A stretch of 64,000 nucleotides of DNA. It comes from Candidatus Melainabacteria bacterium MEL.A1 (GTDB lineage: Bacteria > Cyanobacteriota > Vampirovibrionia > Gastranaerophilales > Gastranaerophilaceae). Location: positions 1,798,001-1,862,000 of the forward strand of contig CP017245.1 in assembly GCA_001765415.1 (NCBI GenBank), given 5' to 3'. Both the position numbers and the translations under genes were made by a program. This document shows, piece by piece, positions 33,999 to 43,390 of the stretch (position 1 is its first letter; every line of letters begins with the position of its first letter). The notes under the pieces were generated by a model, which was not told the origin of the DNA, ran no database searches, and was given only the letters and a program-made list of their open reading frames with translations.

Positions 33999-34128
33999 CA
34001 AGAGGGAGAAAGTTGGTGTGGTAAAATAATTAGCATCCACCTATGTCCTCACTCATTAGGGAGGAATTAATTGCATGTCATTACGAGGAGCGGTGCTACG
34101 TAGTAATCGCATTCATAATGAAACTGAC
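33999..34128. repeat. palindromic intergenic repeat, copy C
   Basis: GGGAGAAAGTTGGTGTGG and TTAGCATCCACCTATGTCCTC, then CTCATTAGGGAGGAATT, are a diverged copy of the repeat seen at 32,619 and 56,055. It is followed by GTCATTACGAGGAGCGGTGC-type sequence (34078-34114) with TACGTAGTAATCGCATTC. The same order, CCTCCCT palindrome then CATTACGAG segment, is present in copy B. Confidence 0.65.
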
Positions 34129-34151
34129 TATGCCTCTTGGCTTCTATGCTT

Positions 34152-36536
34152 CTAATTTATATCCACTATACTTACACCATCGCCGCCTTCTGTGTCTTCC
34201 CCAACCCTCCATTTTGCAACATACGGGGATGTTGACAAGAAATCCCTTACTGCGGATTTTAAAGCGCCTGTTCCGTGTCCGTGTATAATTGTAACTGATG
34301 CAAGATTTGCAAGGCTTGCTTTGTCAAGATAAAACTCCAAGCTATCAAGTGCATCTTCAACTTTGTAACCTCTTAAATCGAGGGTGTTAGAGATGCTTGT
34401 TTTTCGAAGTTCAAAGTTCTCAAAAGAACTTGGCCGATATACATTTTCTTTCTTTTCGTAAATAGCGTCATAAGGTGCAAGTTTATTAGTTTTAATTTTG
34501 GTTTTGAAATTTCCCATTTGGACAAGAACATTTTCGTTTTTGTCAGGTAGTGAAAGAAGTGTAACAGGTTGGTTCATTTCTTTTAGAATTAATTTATCCC
34601 CTGTTTTAATGTTATTCCAATCAATGTTCTCGTATTGTTGTTTTTCGTCGTATTCAGCCAATTTGCTTCTGAATTTTTGTTCTGTTTGAGCAAGTCGAGC
34701 GTAAGAACGGCGGGCAATTTTTTCTGATTTTTCACGTCTTAATTCCTCAAGAATATGTTTGATTTCTGCTTTTACTTCTAGCAATTCACGATCAAATTTG
34801 TCTTTAATAATTTTTACTGTTTTTTTCTTGTCTTTTTTTATTTGTGCAAGCGAATCTTCGTATTCGGATTTAAGACTTTCTGAGGTTTCTTTCAATTCTT
34901 CTGCTTGTTCAAGATTTTGAGCCAATTTGGCTTGGGTTTCTTGTAACTTTTCAACAACAAGAATTGACGGGTCTTTTGTTGAAACAACAATGTTTTTTGC
35001 TTTGTCTGTTATTTCTTTATCTAATCCCAAATTTGCAGCAATTGAGATTGCATTACTTAGTCCAGGAATACCGATTAAGAGTTTGTATGTCGGTTTTAAA
35101 GTTGTTGTGTTAAATTCAACAGAGGCGTTTTTAAAGTATGGGTTTGTGTATTCAAGTGCTTTTAATTCCCCATAGTGTGTTGTTACTGTTGAAATTACCC
35201 CTTTTTCTGCTAATTTTTCTAAAATAACTTGTGCCAAAACTGCACCTTCTACCGGATCGGTTCCTGCACAGATTTCGTCTAACAAAACAAAAGATTTATC
35301 ATTGCTTTGTTTTAGAATTTCGATGATATTTGTCATGTGGGCAGAGAATGTTGATAGATTTTGCAAGATACTTTGATCATCTCCTATATCAGCAAAAACA
35401 TTTTCAAACGGATAAACTTTTGCAGCTGTGCAGGGTAAAAACATTCCGCTTTTTGACATTAAAATAAACAAACCGATTGTTTTAATTGTTACTGTTTTGC
35501 CACCAGTGTTAGAACCTGTAATAATTACAGATTTATAATCCTTTCCGATTTCAAAGTTGTTTGTAACTACATTTTCTACATTACTGATTAAAAGCGGATG
35601 TTTCATATTTTCAAATTCTACAAACTTATGTGTAACTATTTCTGGTTCAATTGCATGAAGTTTTACGGCATAGCGAGCTTTGGCAAAGTGATAATCTATA
35701 GTTGCAAGTATTTGTTCTGATAGGGCAAGTTCTTTTATTTCATTTTTTACAAGTGAGGTCAAGCCTGATAAAATTTTAACCATTTCAGAATGAATATTGG
35801 CTTTAATCTCTCGGATTTTGTTGTTTAGAGGAACTATTTGTTCAGGCTCAATATAGAATGTTTTACTTGTTGCAGAAACGTCGTGAACAATTCCCGGTAC
35901 TTTGCTTTTTGAAGATGCCATTACTTGAAAAACAATTCTATCATCTCTTGTTGTATATATATTTTCTTGTAAGTGTTTTGAAAAACTTGCAGAATTTAAC
36001 AACGCATTTACAGTTGTTTTTAAATTCTTTTCGTTATCCCTTAAAGATGCGTACAAGTTTTTTAATTCTTGCGTTGCATCAGGTCGGATATTTAGATTTT
36101 CATCAAAAGTTCCAAATATTTTGTCTTCGAGTTGCTTATCAGTTAGGAGATTTTGTGCAGCGTTTCTCAAGATAGACATCATTGTTAAATTGTCTGATAA
36201 AAATTTTTTTACTAATCTTGATGTTTTCAGGGTTTTGGCGATATCAATTAATTCATCTTCTGCAAGATAGCTAACCCCCATATTCTTTTGGATTTGTGCA
36301 ATATTTGCGACAAATTCTATCGGAATATCGTTCGGAATATCAAGAACTTGTTTGGCTTCACGAGTACATTGTAGTTCATTCTTGATTTTTACAATGTCGT
36401 CAAATGGTGTTATATTTAAGCAAATTTCTTTACTCTGTTTAGTTTTCGCAAAATTTGCAAGTTGTTCTTTTATTTTGTCAAATTCAAGTGATTTTAAGCT
36501 TTTTTCAATAGTATTCATAAGATTATTAAAGGACAA
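34152..36536 (-). CDS. mutS2: MutS2 family ATPase with Smr nuclease domain
   Basis: This 794-residue protein has a MutS core with Walker A ITGSNTGGKTVTIK at about residue 340, Walker B FVLLDEICAGTDPVEGA and a following TTHYGELK. A long coiled coil follows (residues 515-630), then a KOW-like small domain and the carboxyl Smr domain with LDLRGYKVEDAL and IIHGHGTGALKSAVRDFL. MutS2 proteins suppress recombination or rescue collided ribosomes, and lack the mismatch-recognition domain of MutS. The start could be TTG 36536 (GAGGCG upstream) or ATG 36518. Confidence 0.94.
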   Translation of the reverse strand: MSFNNLMNTIEKSLKSLEFDKIKEQLANFAKTKQSKEICLNITPFDDIVKIKNELQCTREAKQVLDIPNDIPIEFVANIAQIQKNMGVSYLAEDELIDIAKTLKTSRLVKKFLSDNLTMMSILRNAAQNLLTDKQLEDKIFGTFDENLNIRPDATQELKNLYASLRDNEKNLKTTVNALLNSASFSKHLQENIYTTRDDRIVFQVMASSKSKVPGIVHDVSATSKTFYIEPEQIVPLNNKIREIKANIHSEMVKILSGLTSLVKNEIKELALSEQILATIDYHFAKARYAVKLHAIEPEIVTHKFVEFENMKHPLLISNVENVVTNNFEIGKDYKSVIITGSNTGGKTVTIKTIGLFILMSKSGMFLPCTAAKVYPFENVFADIGDDQSILQNLSTFSAHMTNIIEILKQSNDKSFVLLDEICAGTDPVEGAVLAQVILEKLAEKGVISTVTTHYGELKALEYTNPYFKNASVEFNTTTLKPTYKLLIGIPGLSNAISIAANLGLDKEITDKAKNIVVSTKDPSILVVEKLQETQAKLAQNLEQAEELKETSESLKSEYEDSLAQIKKDKKKTVKIIKDKFDRELLEVKAEIKHILEELRREKSEKIARRSYARLAQTEQKFRSKLAEYDEKQQYENIDWNNIKTGDKLILKEMNQPVTLLSLPDKNENVLVQMGNFKTKIKTNKLAPYDAIYEKKENVYRPSSFENFELRKTSISNTLDLRGYKVEDALDSLEFYLDKASLANLASVTIIHGHGTGALKSAVRDFLSTSPYVAKWRVGEDTEGGDGVSIVDIN

Positions 36537-36640
36537 TAACGCCTCAATTACAATGAATTATTAACTTTTTTTGATTTATTTGCACTAAATATTTTTTAAA
36601 GTAAAATACTGATATAAGAGAAGAGTAAGAAGGTGAAATT

Positions 36641-38011
36641 ATGGCTATAGAAAGACAACGTGTAAAAGAGCAAGATAAAATGCAAAGAAGACACAATTTT
36701 GATCCTGTTGAAAGCAATTTGACAGATGAACAGGTAAAGTTGGAAGCTTCAAGATGTTTACACTGTAAAAATCCTAGATGCGTTCAAGGCTGTCCGGTAA
36801 ATATTCAAATTCCTGATTTTATTCAAGCGATAAAAGAAGGTAATCTCGATAAAGCAGGTGAAATTATTCGCCAAACCAGTATGTTACCATCTGTTTGTGG
36901 TAGAGTTTGCCCTCAAGAAAGACAGTGTGAAGGTCAATGTGTTTTGGGTATTAAAGGAGAAGCAGTTGCGATTGGTGCATTAGAAAGATATGTTGGTGAT
37001 AATACGAAAGCTGAAATTCCGGAAATTAAACCCTCTGGTAAAAAAGTTGCCGTAATTGGCTCAGGATGTGCCGGCATGACAGCTGCTTGTGATTTGAGAA
37101 AAGCAGGTCATGATGTAGAAGTTTTTGAGGCTTTGCACGAATTAGGCGGTGTTTTAAGGTACGGCATTCCTCCATTTAGACTTCCTAGAACAATTCTTGA
37201 TAAAGAAATTAATAATCTTGAAAAAATGGGTGTAATTTTCCATAAAAACGTAGTTGTTGGTAAATCTATTACTCTTGAACAGTTGAAAGAAGATGGATTT
37301 GATGCAATATTTATTTGTTCTGGTGCTGGCTTGCCAAAGATGTTGAATGTTGAAGGTGAAAACTTAAACGGTGTTTTCTCTGCAAATGAATTTTTGACTC
37401 GTGTAAATCTTATGCACGCCGGACAAGAAAATAGTACAACACCGTTAAGAGTTGGTAAAAAAGCCGCAATTTTTGGCGGTGGTAATGTTGCTATGGATGC
37501 AGCAAGAACAGCTGTAAGAGTTGGTTTTGACGAAGTTTATATTATTTATCGTAGAACTGAAAAAGAACTTCCGGCTCGTTTAGAGGAAATTAGGCACGCT
37601 AAAGAAGAGGGTATTATATTCAAATTCTTGTATGCCCCAAAAGAAATTTTAGGTGAAAATGGCTACGTTAAGGGTGTTGAACTTGAAATAATGGAGCTTG
37701 GCGAACCTGATGAATCAGGTAGGCGCAGACCTGTTTCTACAGGAAAAACAGAAATTATGGATTTGGATACTGTAATTGTTGCTTTAGGTACCGGTCCAAA
37801 TCCGATTATCCAAAGATCTGCACAAGCAGAAGGTATGGATATTGTTACCGATAAAAAAGGTTATATTGTTGTTGATGGTGAAACAAGATGCACAAATATC
37901 CCAACTGTTTATGCCGGAGGAGATGTTGCACCTGTTGGAGCTTCAAATGCAATCAATGCAATGGGCGCAGGTAAAAAAGCCGCTAAAGCGATTAATGAGT
38001 TGTTGAAATAG
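36641..38011 (+). CDS. gltD: NADPH-dependent glutamate synthase small-subunit-like oxidoreductase
   Basis: The 456-residue protein begins with a Cys-rich ferredoxin-like domain (CLHCKNPRCVQGCPVNIQIP at about 40-59, SVCGRVCPQERQCEGQC at about 87-103). Two Rossmann domains follow, one for FAD (AVIGSGCAGMTAACDLRKAGH) and one for NADPH (AIFGGGNVAMDAARTAVRVG), ending in VYAGGDVAPVGASNAINAMGAGKKAA. This is the GltD/homotetrameric GltA layout; NfnB and SudA have the same one. No glutamate synthase large subunit or SudB/NfnA partner is beside it, so its electron acceptor is unclear. It has AGAAGGTG before ATG 36641. Confidence 0.85.
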   Translation: MAIERQRVKEQDKMQRRHNFDPVESNLTDEQVKLEASRCLHCKNPRCVQGCPVNIQIPDFIQAIKEGNLDKAGEIIRQTSMLPSVCGRVCPQERQCEGQCVLGIKGEAVAIGALERYVGDNTKAEIPEIKPSGKKVAVIGSGCAGMTAACDLRKAGHDVEVFEALHELGGVLRYGIPPFRLPRTILDKEINNLEKMGVIFHKNVVVGKSITLEQLKEDGFDAIFICSGAGLPKMLNVEGENLNGVFSANEFLTRVNLMHAGQENSTTPLRVGKKAAIFGGGNVAMDAARTAVRVGFDEVYIIYRRTEKELPARLEEIRHAKEEGIIFKFLYAPKEILGENGYVKGVELEIMELGEPDESGRRRPVSTGKTEIMDLDTVIVALGTGPNPIIQRSAQAEGMDIVTDKKGYIVVDGETRCTNIPTVYAGGDVAPVGASNAINAMGAGKKAAKAINELLK

Positions 38012-38032
38012 TTGAATTGTGAAAGGTGAGAA

Positions 38033-38914
38033 GTGAAAAGTTTCAATGCAAAGAAAATATTTAGTTTATTTGTTGCAACACTGCTTTTTTCTTCTCATTG
38101 TTTTGCATTTGAGTTAGATACATCTGTTGATGAAGAAATTCGGAAAAATTATAATCCATCAGCATTAGAACAGAATTTGCCGGTTTTGCCAAAAACTGCA
38201 CCATCTCAATCAACAACGACTACGACTACAAATAAAACAACTCCTGCTGTGCCAAAAACTCAACCGGTTTCACAACCTTCCAAACCGCAACTTGTCATTA
38301 AAAAAATGGATAATGATTATAAGTTTGATAAATCAACCGCAATCAGAATTAAAAAAGGTACAAGGTTTAGAGTTAAGTCAAATTGTGTTATATCAGATTA
38401 TCAAAAAGAAGGAACCCGAGTTTCGTTTACTTCTATAAAACCTGTTACACAAAGATATATAACAATTAATGAAGGTACTAAATTTACTGCAGTTGTGGAA
38501 AATTCTCACTTACCACAATATACAGGAAATGGTGGTTTGATAGTTTTGATGGTTGATGGAATAGTTGTTAACGGTTCTACAAAAAGTGTTCATGCCAAAA
38601 TTACGAAAGCAAACTTAAAAAAAGTTTTTCTTAATAATATAAAAGGAAAAAGAGGCTATATAAAAGGAATTTCTACTCAAGTTGATAAGGGTGAAAACTT
38701 CTACAAAAAAACTCGCAGAACATCAGCAAAACTTGCAGATAATCCTGTTGGATTAATTATAGCTCCTATTCCAACGATTTTTGGTGCAGTTATTTATTCT
38801 ATAAATCTTGTTGGTTCGCCTATTTTTGCAATTTGGGCAAAAGGTTCAAGAATATCAATTCCGGCAGGTTCTGAGTTTGAAATTAAGTTGTTGGAAGATG
38901 TCTATTTGCAATAG
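38033..38914 (+). CDS. exported protein of unknown function with Thr/Pro linker
   Basis: Starting at GTG 38033 behind AAGGTGAG, this 293-residue product has a signal peptide (KKIFSLFVATLLFSSHCFAFE). A low-complexity linker rich in Thr, Pro, Gln and Ser spans residues 50-90 (QSTTTTTTNKTTPAVPKT). Beta-rich sequence follows, with RIKKGTRFRVKSNCVI and YITINEGTKFTAVVENS, two similar beta segments, and a hydrophobic stretch near 240-262 (VGLIIAPIPTIFGAVIYSINLVG). The carboxyl end KGSRISIPAGSEFEIKLLEDV repeats the style of the beta segments. I do not recognise the family; a periplasmic or outer-membrane-associated location is likely. It lies 21 bases after the GltD-like gene. Confidence 0.6.
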   Translation: MKSFNAKKIFSLFVATLLFSSHCFAFELDTSVDEEIRKNYNPSALEQNLPVLPKTAPSQSTTTTTTNKTTPAVPKTQPVSQPSKPQLVIKKMDNDYKFDKSTAIRIKKGTRFRVKSNCVISDYQKEGTRVSFTSIKPVTQRYITINEGTKFTAVVENSHLPQYTGNGGLIVLMVDGIVVNGSTKSVHAKITKANLKKVFLNNIKGKRGYIKGISTQVDKGENFYKKTRRTSAKLADNPVGLIIAPIPTIFGAVIYSINLVGSPIFAIWAKGSRISIPAGSEFEIKLLEDVYLQ

Positions 38915-38970
38915 TCAAAATCTGAAAATTTATTCTCGGTATTAGTTTTTTTATTAATATTTTTGTGGTA

Positions 38971-38999
38971 TTGTTTAATATTATAATTTGTTTTATAAT
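38971..38999 (+). promoter_or_regulatory. hppA: sigma-70 type promoter of the membrane pyrophosphatase gene
   Basis: TTGTTT at 38971-38976 and a perfect TATAAT at 38994-38999 are 17 bases apart. The leader of about 50 bases ends in AAAAAAAGGAGAGATT, an excellent ribosome site for ATG 39058. Confidence 0.65.
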
Positions 39000-39057
39000 A
39001 TGTTTATCAGTTAAGTAATTAATAAGTAGGACAACTTGTATAAAAAAAGGAGAGATT

Positions 39058-41481
39058 ATGATTAAAAAGTTGACTTCTCCAAAGGCATTGATGGCTCTTT
39101 TTGCTACATTGCTAATGGGCATTTCGCCTGCTCTTGCAAGCGAAGCTGATTTGGTTGTTCCGAGTATCAAGGCTGTTAATTCAGATTTCTTTATGTTATT
39201 GGTTGCAGGAATTCTTATTTCTGTTGCTGGCTTGATATTTGGATTTATCGAATTTTTTAGAATTAAAAAACTAGATGTTCACACATCTATGGCTGAAGTA
39301 GGAAACACAATTTTTGAAACTTGTAAAACTTATCTTATTCAACAAGGTAAATTCTTATTTGTTTTGGAAGTTTTGATTGGTCTTTGTATCGCTTTCTACT
39401 TCGGATATTTGCAACATATGCCTTTATCACACGTATTGATTATCTTGGGATGGTCAGTAATTGGTATTTTAGGCTCTTATGCAGTTGCTTGGTTTGGTAT
39501 TAGAATGAATACTTTGGCTAATGCTAGAACTGCTTTCGTTTCTTTAAAAGGAAATCCTTTGAATATCTTGAATATTCCGTTGAAAGCAGGTATGTCAATT
39601 GGTGTTTGTCTTGTATCAGTTGAACTTATTTTGATGTTGACAATTTTGTTATTCGTTCCAGGTGAAATTGCAGGTGCTTGTTTCATCGGCTTTGCAATTG
39701 GTGAATCTTTGGGTGCTTCTGCTCTTCGTGTTGCAGGTGGTATTTTTACAAAAATTGCTGATATCGGTTCTGACTTGATGAAAATTCAATTTGGTATCAA
39801 AGAAGATGACCCTAGAAATCCTGGTGTAATTGCTGACTGTACTGGTGATAACGCTGGTGACTCTGTTGGCCCTACTGCCGATGGTTTTGAAACTTATGGT
39901 GTAACTGGTGTTGCTCTTGTTTCATTTATCTTGTTGGCAGTTGTTGGCAAAGAAAATCAAGTTCAATTATTGACTTGGATTTTCGTAATGAGATTCTTAA
40001 TGATTGTAACTTCTGTAGTTGCATACTGGATTAATGGCGTAGCTGACAAAATCTATGCTGCTAAAACAAATAAATTTGACTTTGAAAAACCGTTAACAAA
40101 CCTTGTTTGGTTAACTTCTATTTTGTCAATCGCAATGACTTTCGGCGTAAGCCACTGGTTGTTGGCTGATATGGGTAACAATTTATGGTTAGTTCTTTCA
40201 GCAATCATTTCTTGTGGTACTTTAGGCGCTGCTTTGATTCCTGAATTTACTAAAATATTCACTTCTCCAAAAGCAAAACACACAGAAGAAGTTGTTACTG
40301 CTTCTCGTGAAGGTGGATCTTCATTAACAATTCTTTCAGGTATTGTTTCTGGTAATATGTCAGCATTCTGGATTGGTATGGTAATCGTACTATTGATGGG
40401 ACTTGCTTATGTAGCTTCTCTTCATATTCCAGATGCAGTTATGATTTACCCATCTGTATTTGCATTTGGGTTGGTAGCGTTCGGTTTCTTAGGAATGGGA
40501 CCTGTTACTATCGCAGTTGATTCTTATGGACCAGTTACTGATAACGCTCAATCAGTTTATGAATTATCTTTAATTGAAGATATTCCTAATGTTGGAGAAG
40601 AAATCGAAAAAGAATACGGTTTCAAACCTGATTTTGAAAACGCTAAAAAATACTTAGAAGAAAATGATGGTGCTGGTAACACATTCAAAGCAACTTCAAA
40701 ACCGGTATTAATCGGTACTGCAGTTGTTGGTGCTACTACAATGATTTTCTCATTGATTTTGGTTATCAAATCTACTTTGGGTATTGAACCTGAAATGATT
40801 TTGAATATGTTGAACCCTTACACATTACTAGGTTTCTTATCTGGTGGTGCAGTAATTTATTGGTTCTCAGGTGCATCTATGCAAGCTGTAACAACAGGTG
40901 CATATTCTGCAACTGAATATATCAAAGATAATATCAAATTGGATGATGAATCTTCTAAGAGTGCAAATGTTGCAAATTCAAAAGAAGTTGTAAAAATTTG
41001 TACACAATATGCTCAAAAAGGTATGGTAAATATCTTTATCGCATTGTTCGCATTTGCTTTAGCATTTGCTTGTTTGTCAGCACCGTCTTGTACAACATCA
41101 GCTCCTGTAGCATTCTTTGTAAGCTACTTAATTGCAATTGCTGTATTTGGTTTGTTCCAAGCTGTATTTATGGCAAACGCTGGTGGATGTTGGGATAACG
41201 CTAAGAAAATCGTTGAAGTTGATTTGCAAGAAAAGGGTACACCGCTACACGAAGCAACTGTTGTTGGTGATACGGTAGGTGATCCATTCAAAGATACTTC
41301 TTCAGTTGCAATGAACCCGATTATTAAATTCACTACTTTGTTCGGTTTATTGGCAATGGAAATTGCAATCTCAGAAAGCTTTAGAAATATTGCTCCGATT
41401 GCAGGATGGATTTTCTTAATTGTTGCATTAATTTTCGTAATTCGTTCATTCTATGCAATGAGAATTCCAACAAGAAAATAA
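39058..41481 (+). CDS. hppA: membrane-bound proton/sodium-translocating pyrophosphatase
   Basis: The 807-residue protein has about 16 hydrophobic helices. The substrate-site segments include EDDPRNPGVIADCTGDNAGD (residues 249-268), DSYGPVTDNAQSVYELS, GGCWDNAKKIVE and GDTVGDPFKDTSSVAMNP. It couples pyrophosphate hydrolysis to cation export. The sequence GNTFKATS (540-547) has Lys (K544) where potassium-dependent enzymes have Ala, which predicts a potassium-independent pump. The usual ADLVGKVE block is SDLMKIQF here, and the block after DNAGD reads SVGPTADGFETYG, so it belongs to a divergent branch. A signal-peptide-like amino end is present (ALMALFATLLMGISPALASE). Confidence 0.93.
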   Translation: MIKKLTSPKALMALFATLLMGISPALASEADLVVPSIKAVNSDFFMLLVAGILISVAGLIFGFIEFFRIKKLDVHTSMAEVGNTIFETCKTYLIQQGKFLFVLEVLIGLCIAFYFGYLQHMPLSHVLIILGWSVIGILGSYAVAWFGIRMNTLANARTAFVSLKGNPLNILNIPLKAGMSIGVCLVSVELILMLTILLFVPGEIAGACFIGFAIGESLGASALRVAGGIFTKIADIGSDLMKIQFGIKEDDPRNPGVIADCTGDNAGDSVGPTADGFETYGVTGVALVSFILLAVVGKENQVQLLTWIFVMRFLMIVTSVVAYWINGVADKIYAAKTNKFDFEKPLTNLVWLTSILSIAMTFGVSHWLLADMGNNLWLVLSAIISCGTLGAALIPEFTKIFTSPKAKHTEEVVTASREGGSSLTILSGIVSGNMSAFWIGMVIVLLMGLAYVASLHIPDAVMIYPSVFAFGLVAFGFLGMGPVTIAVDSYGPVTDNAQSVYELSLIEDIPNVGEEIEKEYGFKPDFENAKKYLEENDGAGNTFKATSKPVLIGTAVVGATTMIFSLILVIKSTLGIEPEMILNMLNPYTLLGFLSGGAVIYWFSGASMQAVTTGAYSATEYIKDNIKLDDESSKSANVANSKEVVKICTQYAQKGMVNIFIALFAFALAFACLSAPSCTTSAPVAFFVSYLIAIAVFGLFQAVFMANAGGCWDNAKKIVEVDLQEKGTPLHEATVVGDTVGDPFKDTSSVAMNPIIKFTTLFGLLAMEIAISESFRNIAPIAGWIFLIVALIFVIRSFYAMRIPTRK

Positions 41482-41514
41482 TAATATAGGGAAATGAGTA
41501 TATCTCATATAAAA

Positions 41515-41560
41515 AAGAAAGATCGTATTTATTAAAATACGGTCTTTCTTGTTATTATTA
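41515..41560 (+). terminator. rho-independent terminator after the pyrophosphatase gene
   Basis: AAGAAAGATCGTATTT at 41515-41530 pairs with AAAATACGGTCTTTCTT at 41534-41550 (about 16 base pairs with one G-T pair, tiny loop), followed by GTTATTATTAAAT. Confidence 0.8.
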
Positions 41561-41592
41561 AATAAAAAATTGTGAAATGATTTATTAGATAT

Positions 41593-41623
41593 AAAAATCG
41601 CCACTAATAATTGTGGCGATTTT
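41593..41623. terminator. hairpin terminator facing the sigma factor gene
   Basis: AAAAATCGCCAC at 41593-41604 and GTGGCGATTTT at 41613-41623 form an 11-base perfect stem with an 8-base loop. On the minus strand it follows the sigma factor stop by about 40 bases and ends in T-rich sequence. It can also act as a second plus-strand terminator. Confidence 0.75.
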
Positions 41624-41662
41624 AAAACCTATTACAAATAAACACTGAGTATAATTACCTTC

Positions 41663-42577
41663 TTAGTCTACGTATGCAGTTAGTACTTGCTGACCTAACA
41701 CGGAGAATCTCATTTTTTTTAAAGCTCTTAATTCTGTTTGACGAATACATTCTTTTGTAACACCATATATATTGCCAATTTCTTCCAATGTCTTTTTGGT
41801 GTTATCTTCCAATCCGTAGCGAAGTTTTACTACCTCTTGTTCACGTTCTTTTAGAGTTGAAATTACATTTAAAATATCTGTTTTTAAGTCTTCAAATTCA
41901 ACTTCTTGGGTTGCAGAAGCTTTTTTATCTTCAATAATATCTGCGATATTCATTTCTTTGCCATCGCTATTTTCAAGTCCGCTTTCAATTGAGATAGTTT
42001 TTGAATAAGCATTCAAAAAAGTGTCAATTTTTTCTGCAGAAATATTCATTCTTTTAGCTACGTCTTCTGTTTTTACTTGTGAATTGCTTTCACGTTCCAT
42101 TTCTCTTTTCAGTTTTGAAAAACGAGAAAGGGTTTCTTGAATATAAACAGGAATTTTCATGCAGTGTGATTGCTCCGAAATCGCTTTAAACATTGATTGT
42201 TTAATCCACCAACTTGCGTATGTTGCGAATTTGTAGCCTAATTTGTAGTTGAACTTATCTGCAGCAACCATTAATCCCATATTACCTTCTTGAATAAGGT
42301 CTGTCATCGGAAGATTTGACATGTGGATTGCTTTTTTAGCAATAGTTACGACAAGTTTAAGGTTTGCTTTTATAAGTTGTTTTTTTGCTTGAACGTCCCC
42401 TTCTTTTGCTCTTTTTGCTAAATCTTTTTCTTCAGAAGGTGTAAGTGAACGATAGTCTGAAATTTCTCTGATATAGTTTGATAATACACTGTCATTAGAA
42501 CCGTCAATAATTTCGTTTTTTGCCGGGTTTGATAATTTTGTAACGGTTCTCATTTGGATAGGTGAATTTTTGCTCAT
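41663..42577 (-). CDS. sigma-70 family RNA polymerase sigma factor
   Basis: The 304-residue protein has region 1.2 (SVLSNYIREISDYRSLTPSEE), region 2 with DLIQEGNMGLMVAADKF and YKFATYASWWIKQSM, region 3, and region 4 with REQEVVKLRYGLEDN and the helix-turn-helix TLEEIGNIYGVTKECIRQTE. The inhibitory region 1.1 of the housekeeping RpoD is absent. This fits a group 2 or short primary sigma, as is common for alternative sigmas in cyanobacteria. A sequence rich in TATATAC-like repeats (42,650-42,690) lies upstream. Assignment as housekeeping or alternative is open. Confidence 0.9.
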   Translation of the reverse strand: MSKNSPIQMRTVTKLSNPAKNEIIDGSNDSVLSNYIREISDYRSLTPSEEKDLAKRAKEGDVQAKKQLIKANLKLVVTIAKKAIHMSNLPMTDLIQEGNMGLMVAADKFNYKLGYKFATYASWWIKQSMFKAISEQSHCMKIPVYIQETLSRFSKLKREMERESNSQVKTEDVAKRMNISAEKIDTFLNAYSKTISIESGLENSDGKEMNIADIIEDKKASATQEVEFEDLKTDILNVISTLKEREQEVVKLRYGLEDNTKKTLEEIGNIYGVTKECIRQTELRALKKMRFSVLGQQVLTAYVD

Positions 42578-42770
42578 ACCTATTTAAACTCCTTCTTTTA
42601 CTTTAGTAACACAAGATATCATATTTGAATGGATGGGGTAAAACATTTAAAGTATATACTTAGTATATATCATAATATATATTTTTTCAAGTCTTGTGTA
42701 AACTTTTGTTAATAATTTAAAACTGTATAATTGGTGTATGTTTGTAATATAATTAAGCATGGAGGGATAT

Positions 42771-43247
42771 ATGAAGAAGAAAATTTTAATTACATTGGGT
42801 ATTTTGGTTACATTGATTGTGGCTTCCGTTGCTGGGGTTGCGGTTACAAATATGAATGCTCCGAAACATCCGTCAGAATATAAAATAGGAATTTCTTATG
42901 ATGAGGCGGTTAAGTCTGACAAACCTATGTTGGCAGTGTTTTATGTTGACTGGTGCGGATATTGTTTGAGATTTATGCCAAAATTCAGAATTTTGAATAC
43001 TTTATACAAAAATAAATATAATTTTGTAATGATAAATGTTGAAGGTGATCAAAATACTAGGGCATTGGCGGAAGATGTTGGTATAGCAGGTTACCCTACG
43101 GTTTATATTCTTGATCCTAAATATGATAACCGAGTTTTGTTGTCTAATAGCTACTACCATAATTTAAAAAAATTCAGAGTAGAATTAGATAGATATTTAA
43201 GAATACGTGCGCTTTTGGACAAAGCAACTGCGGAAGTTGAAAAATAG
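42771..43247 (+). CDS. thioredoxin-fold protein, membrane-anchored
   Basis: From ATG 42771, preceded by GGAGGG 5 bases upstream, the product is 158 residues. A single amino-terminal membrane segment (ILITLGILVTLIVASVAG) is followed by a periplasmic thioredoxin domain with the redox motif WCGYC (C62 and C65) in MLAVFYVDWCGYCLRFMP and the cis-Pro strand AGYPTVYILD. Such proteins reduce or form disulfides in the periplasm. ATG 42759 would place the Shine-Dalgarno inside the gene, so it is rejected. TATAAT boxes occur at 42726 and 42748. Confidence 0.88.
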   Translation: MKKKILITLGILVTLIVASVAGVAVTNMNAPKHPSEYKIGISYDEAVKSDKPMLAVFYVDWCGYCLRFMPKFRILNTLYKNKYNFVMINVEGDQNTRALAEDVGIAGYPTVYILDPKYDNRVLLSNSYYHNLKKFRVELDRYLRIRALLDKATAEVEK

Positions 43248-43390
43248 CAAAAAAAAAGACCTTGATTAAAAATCTTTTCAAGGCCTATCCGTTTAAATAA
43301 GAAGAGAGAGCTTTATATTTATATAAAGTATATGAGAATTATAAATTTGCTAATTTTGGACCAATTGTTAAGAAATATTAATAGGTATTT

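Noticed and set aside
42645..42690. AT-rich TATATAC repeats upstream of the sigma factor gene as an operator
   Set aside because: The sequence is low in complexity and such palindromes are expected by chance in AT-rich gaps.
42759..42770. Upstream ATG of the thioredoxin-like gene
   Set aside because: Starting here would place the GGAGGG ribosome site inside the coding region; ATG 42771 is correctly spaced from it.
43256..43290. Terminator after the thioredoxin-like gene
   Set aside because: An AGACCTTGA/TCAAGGCCT stem exists but has a mismatch, and no T tract follows; support is too weak.
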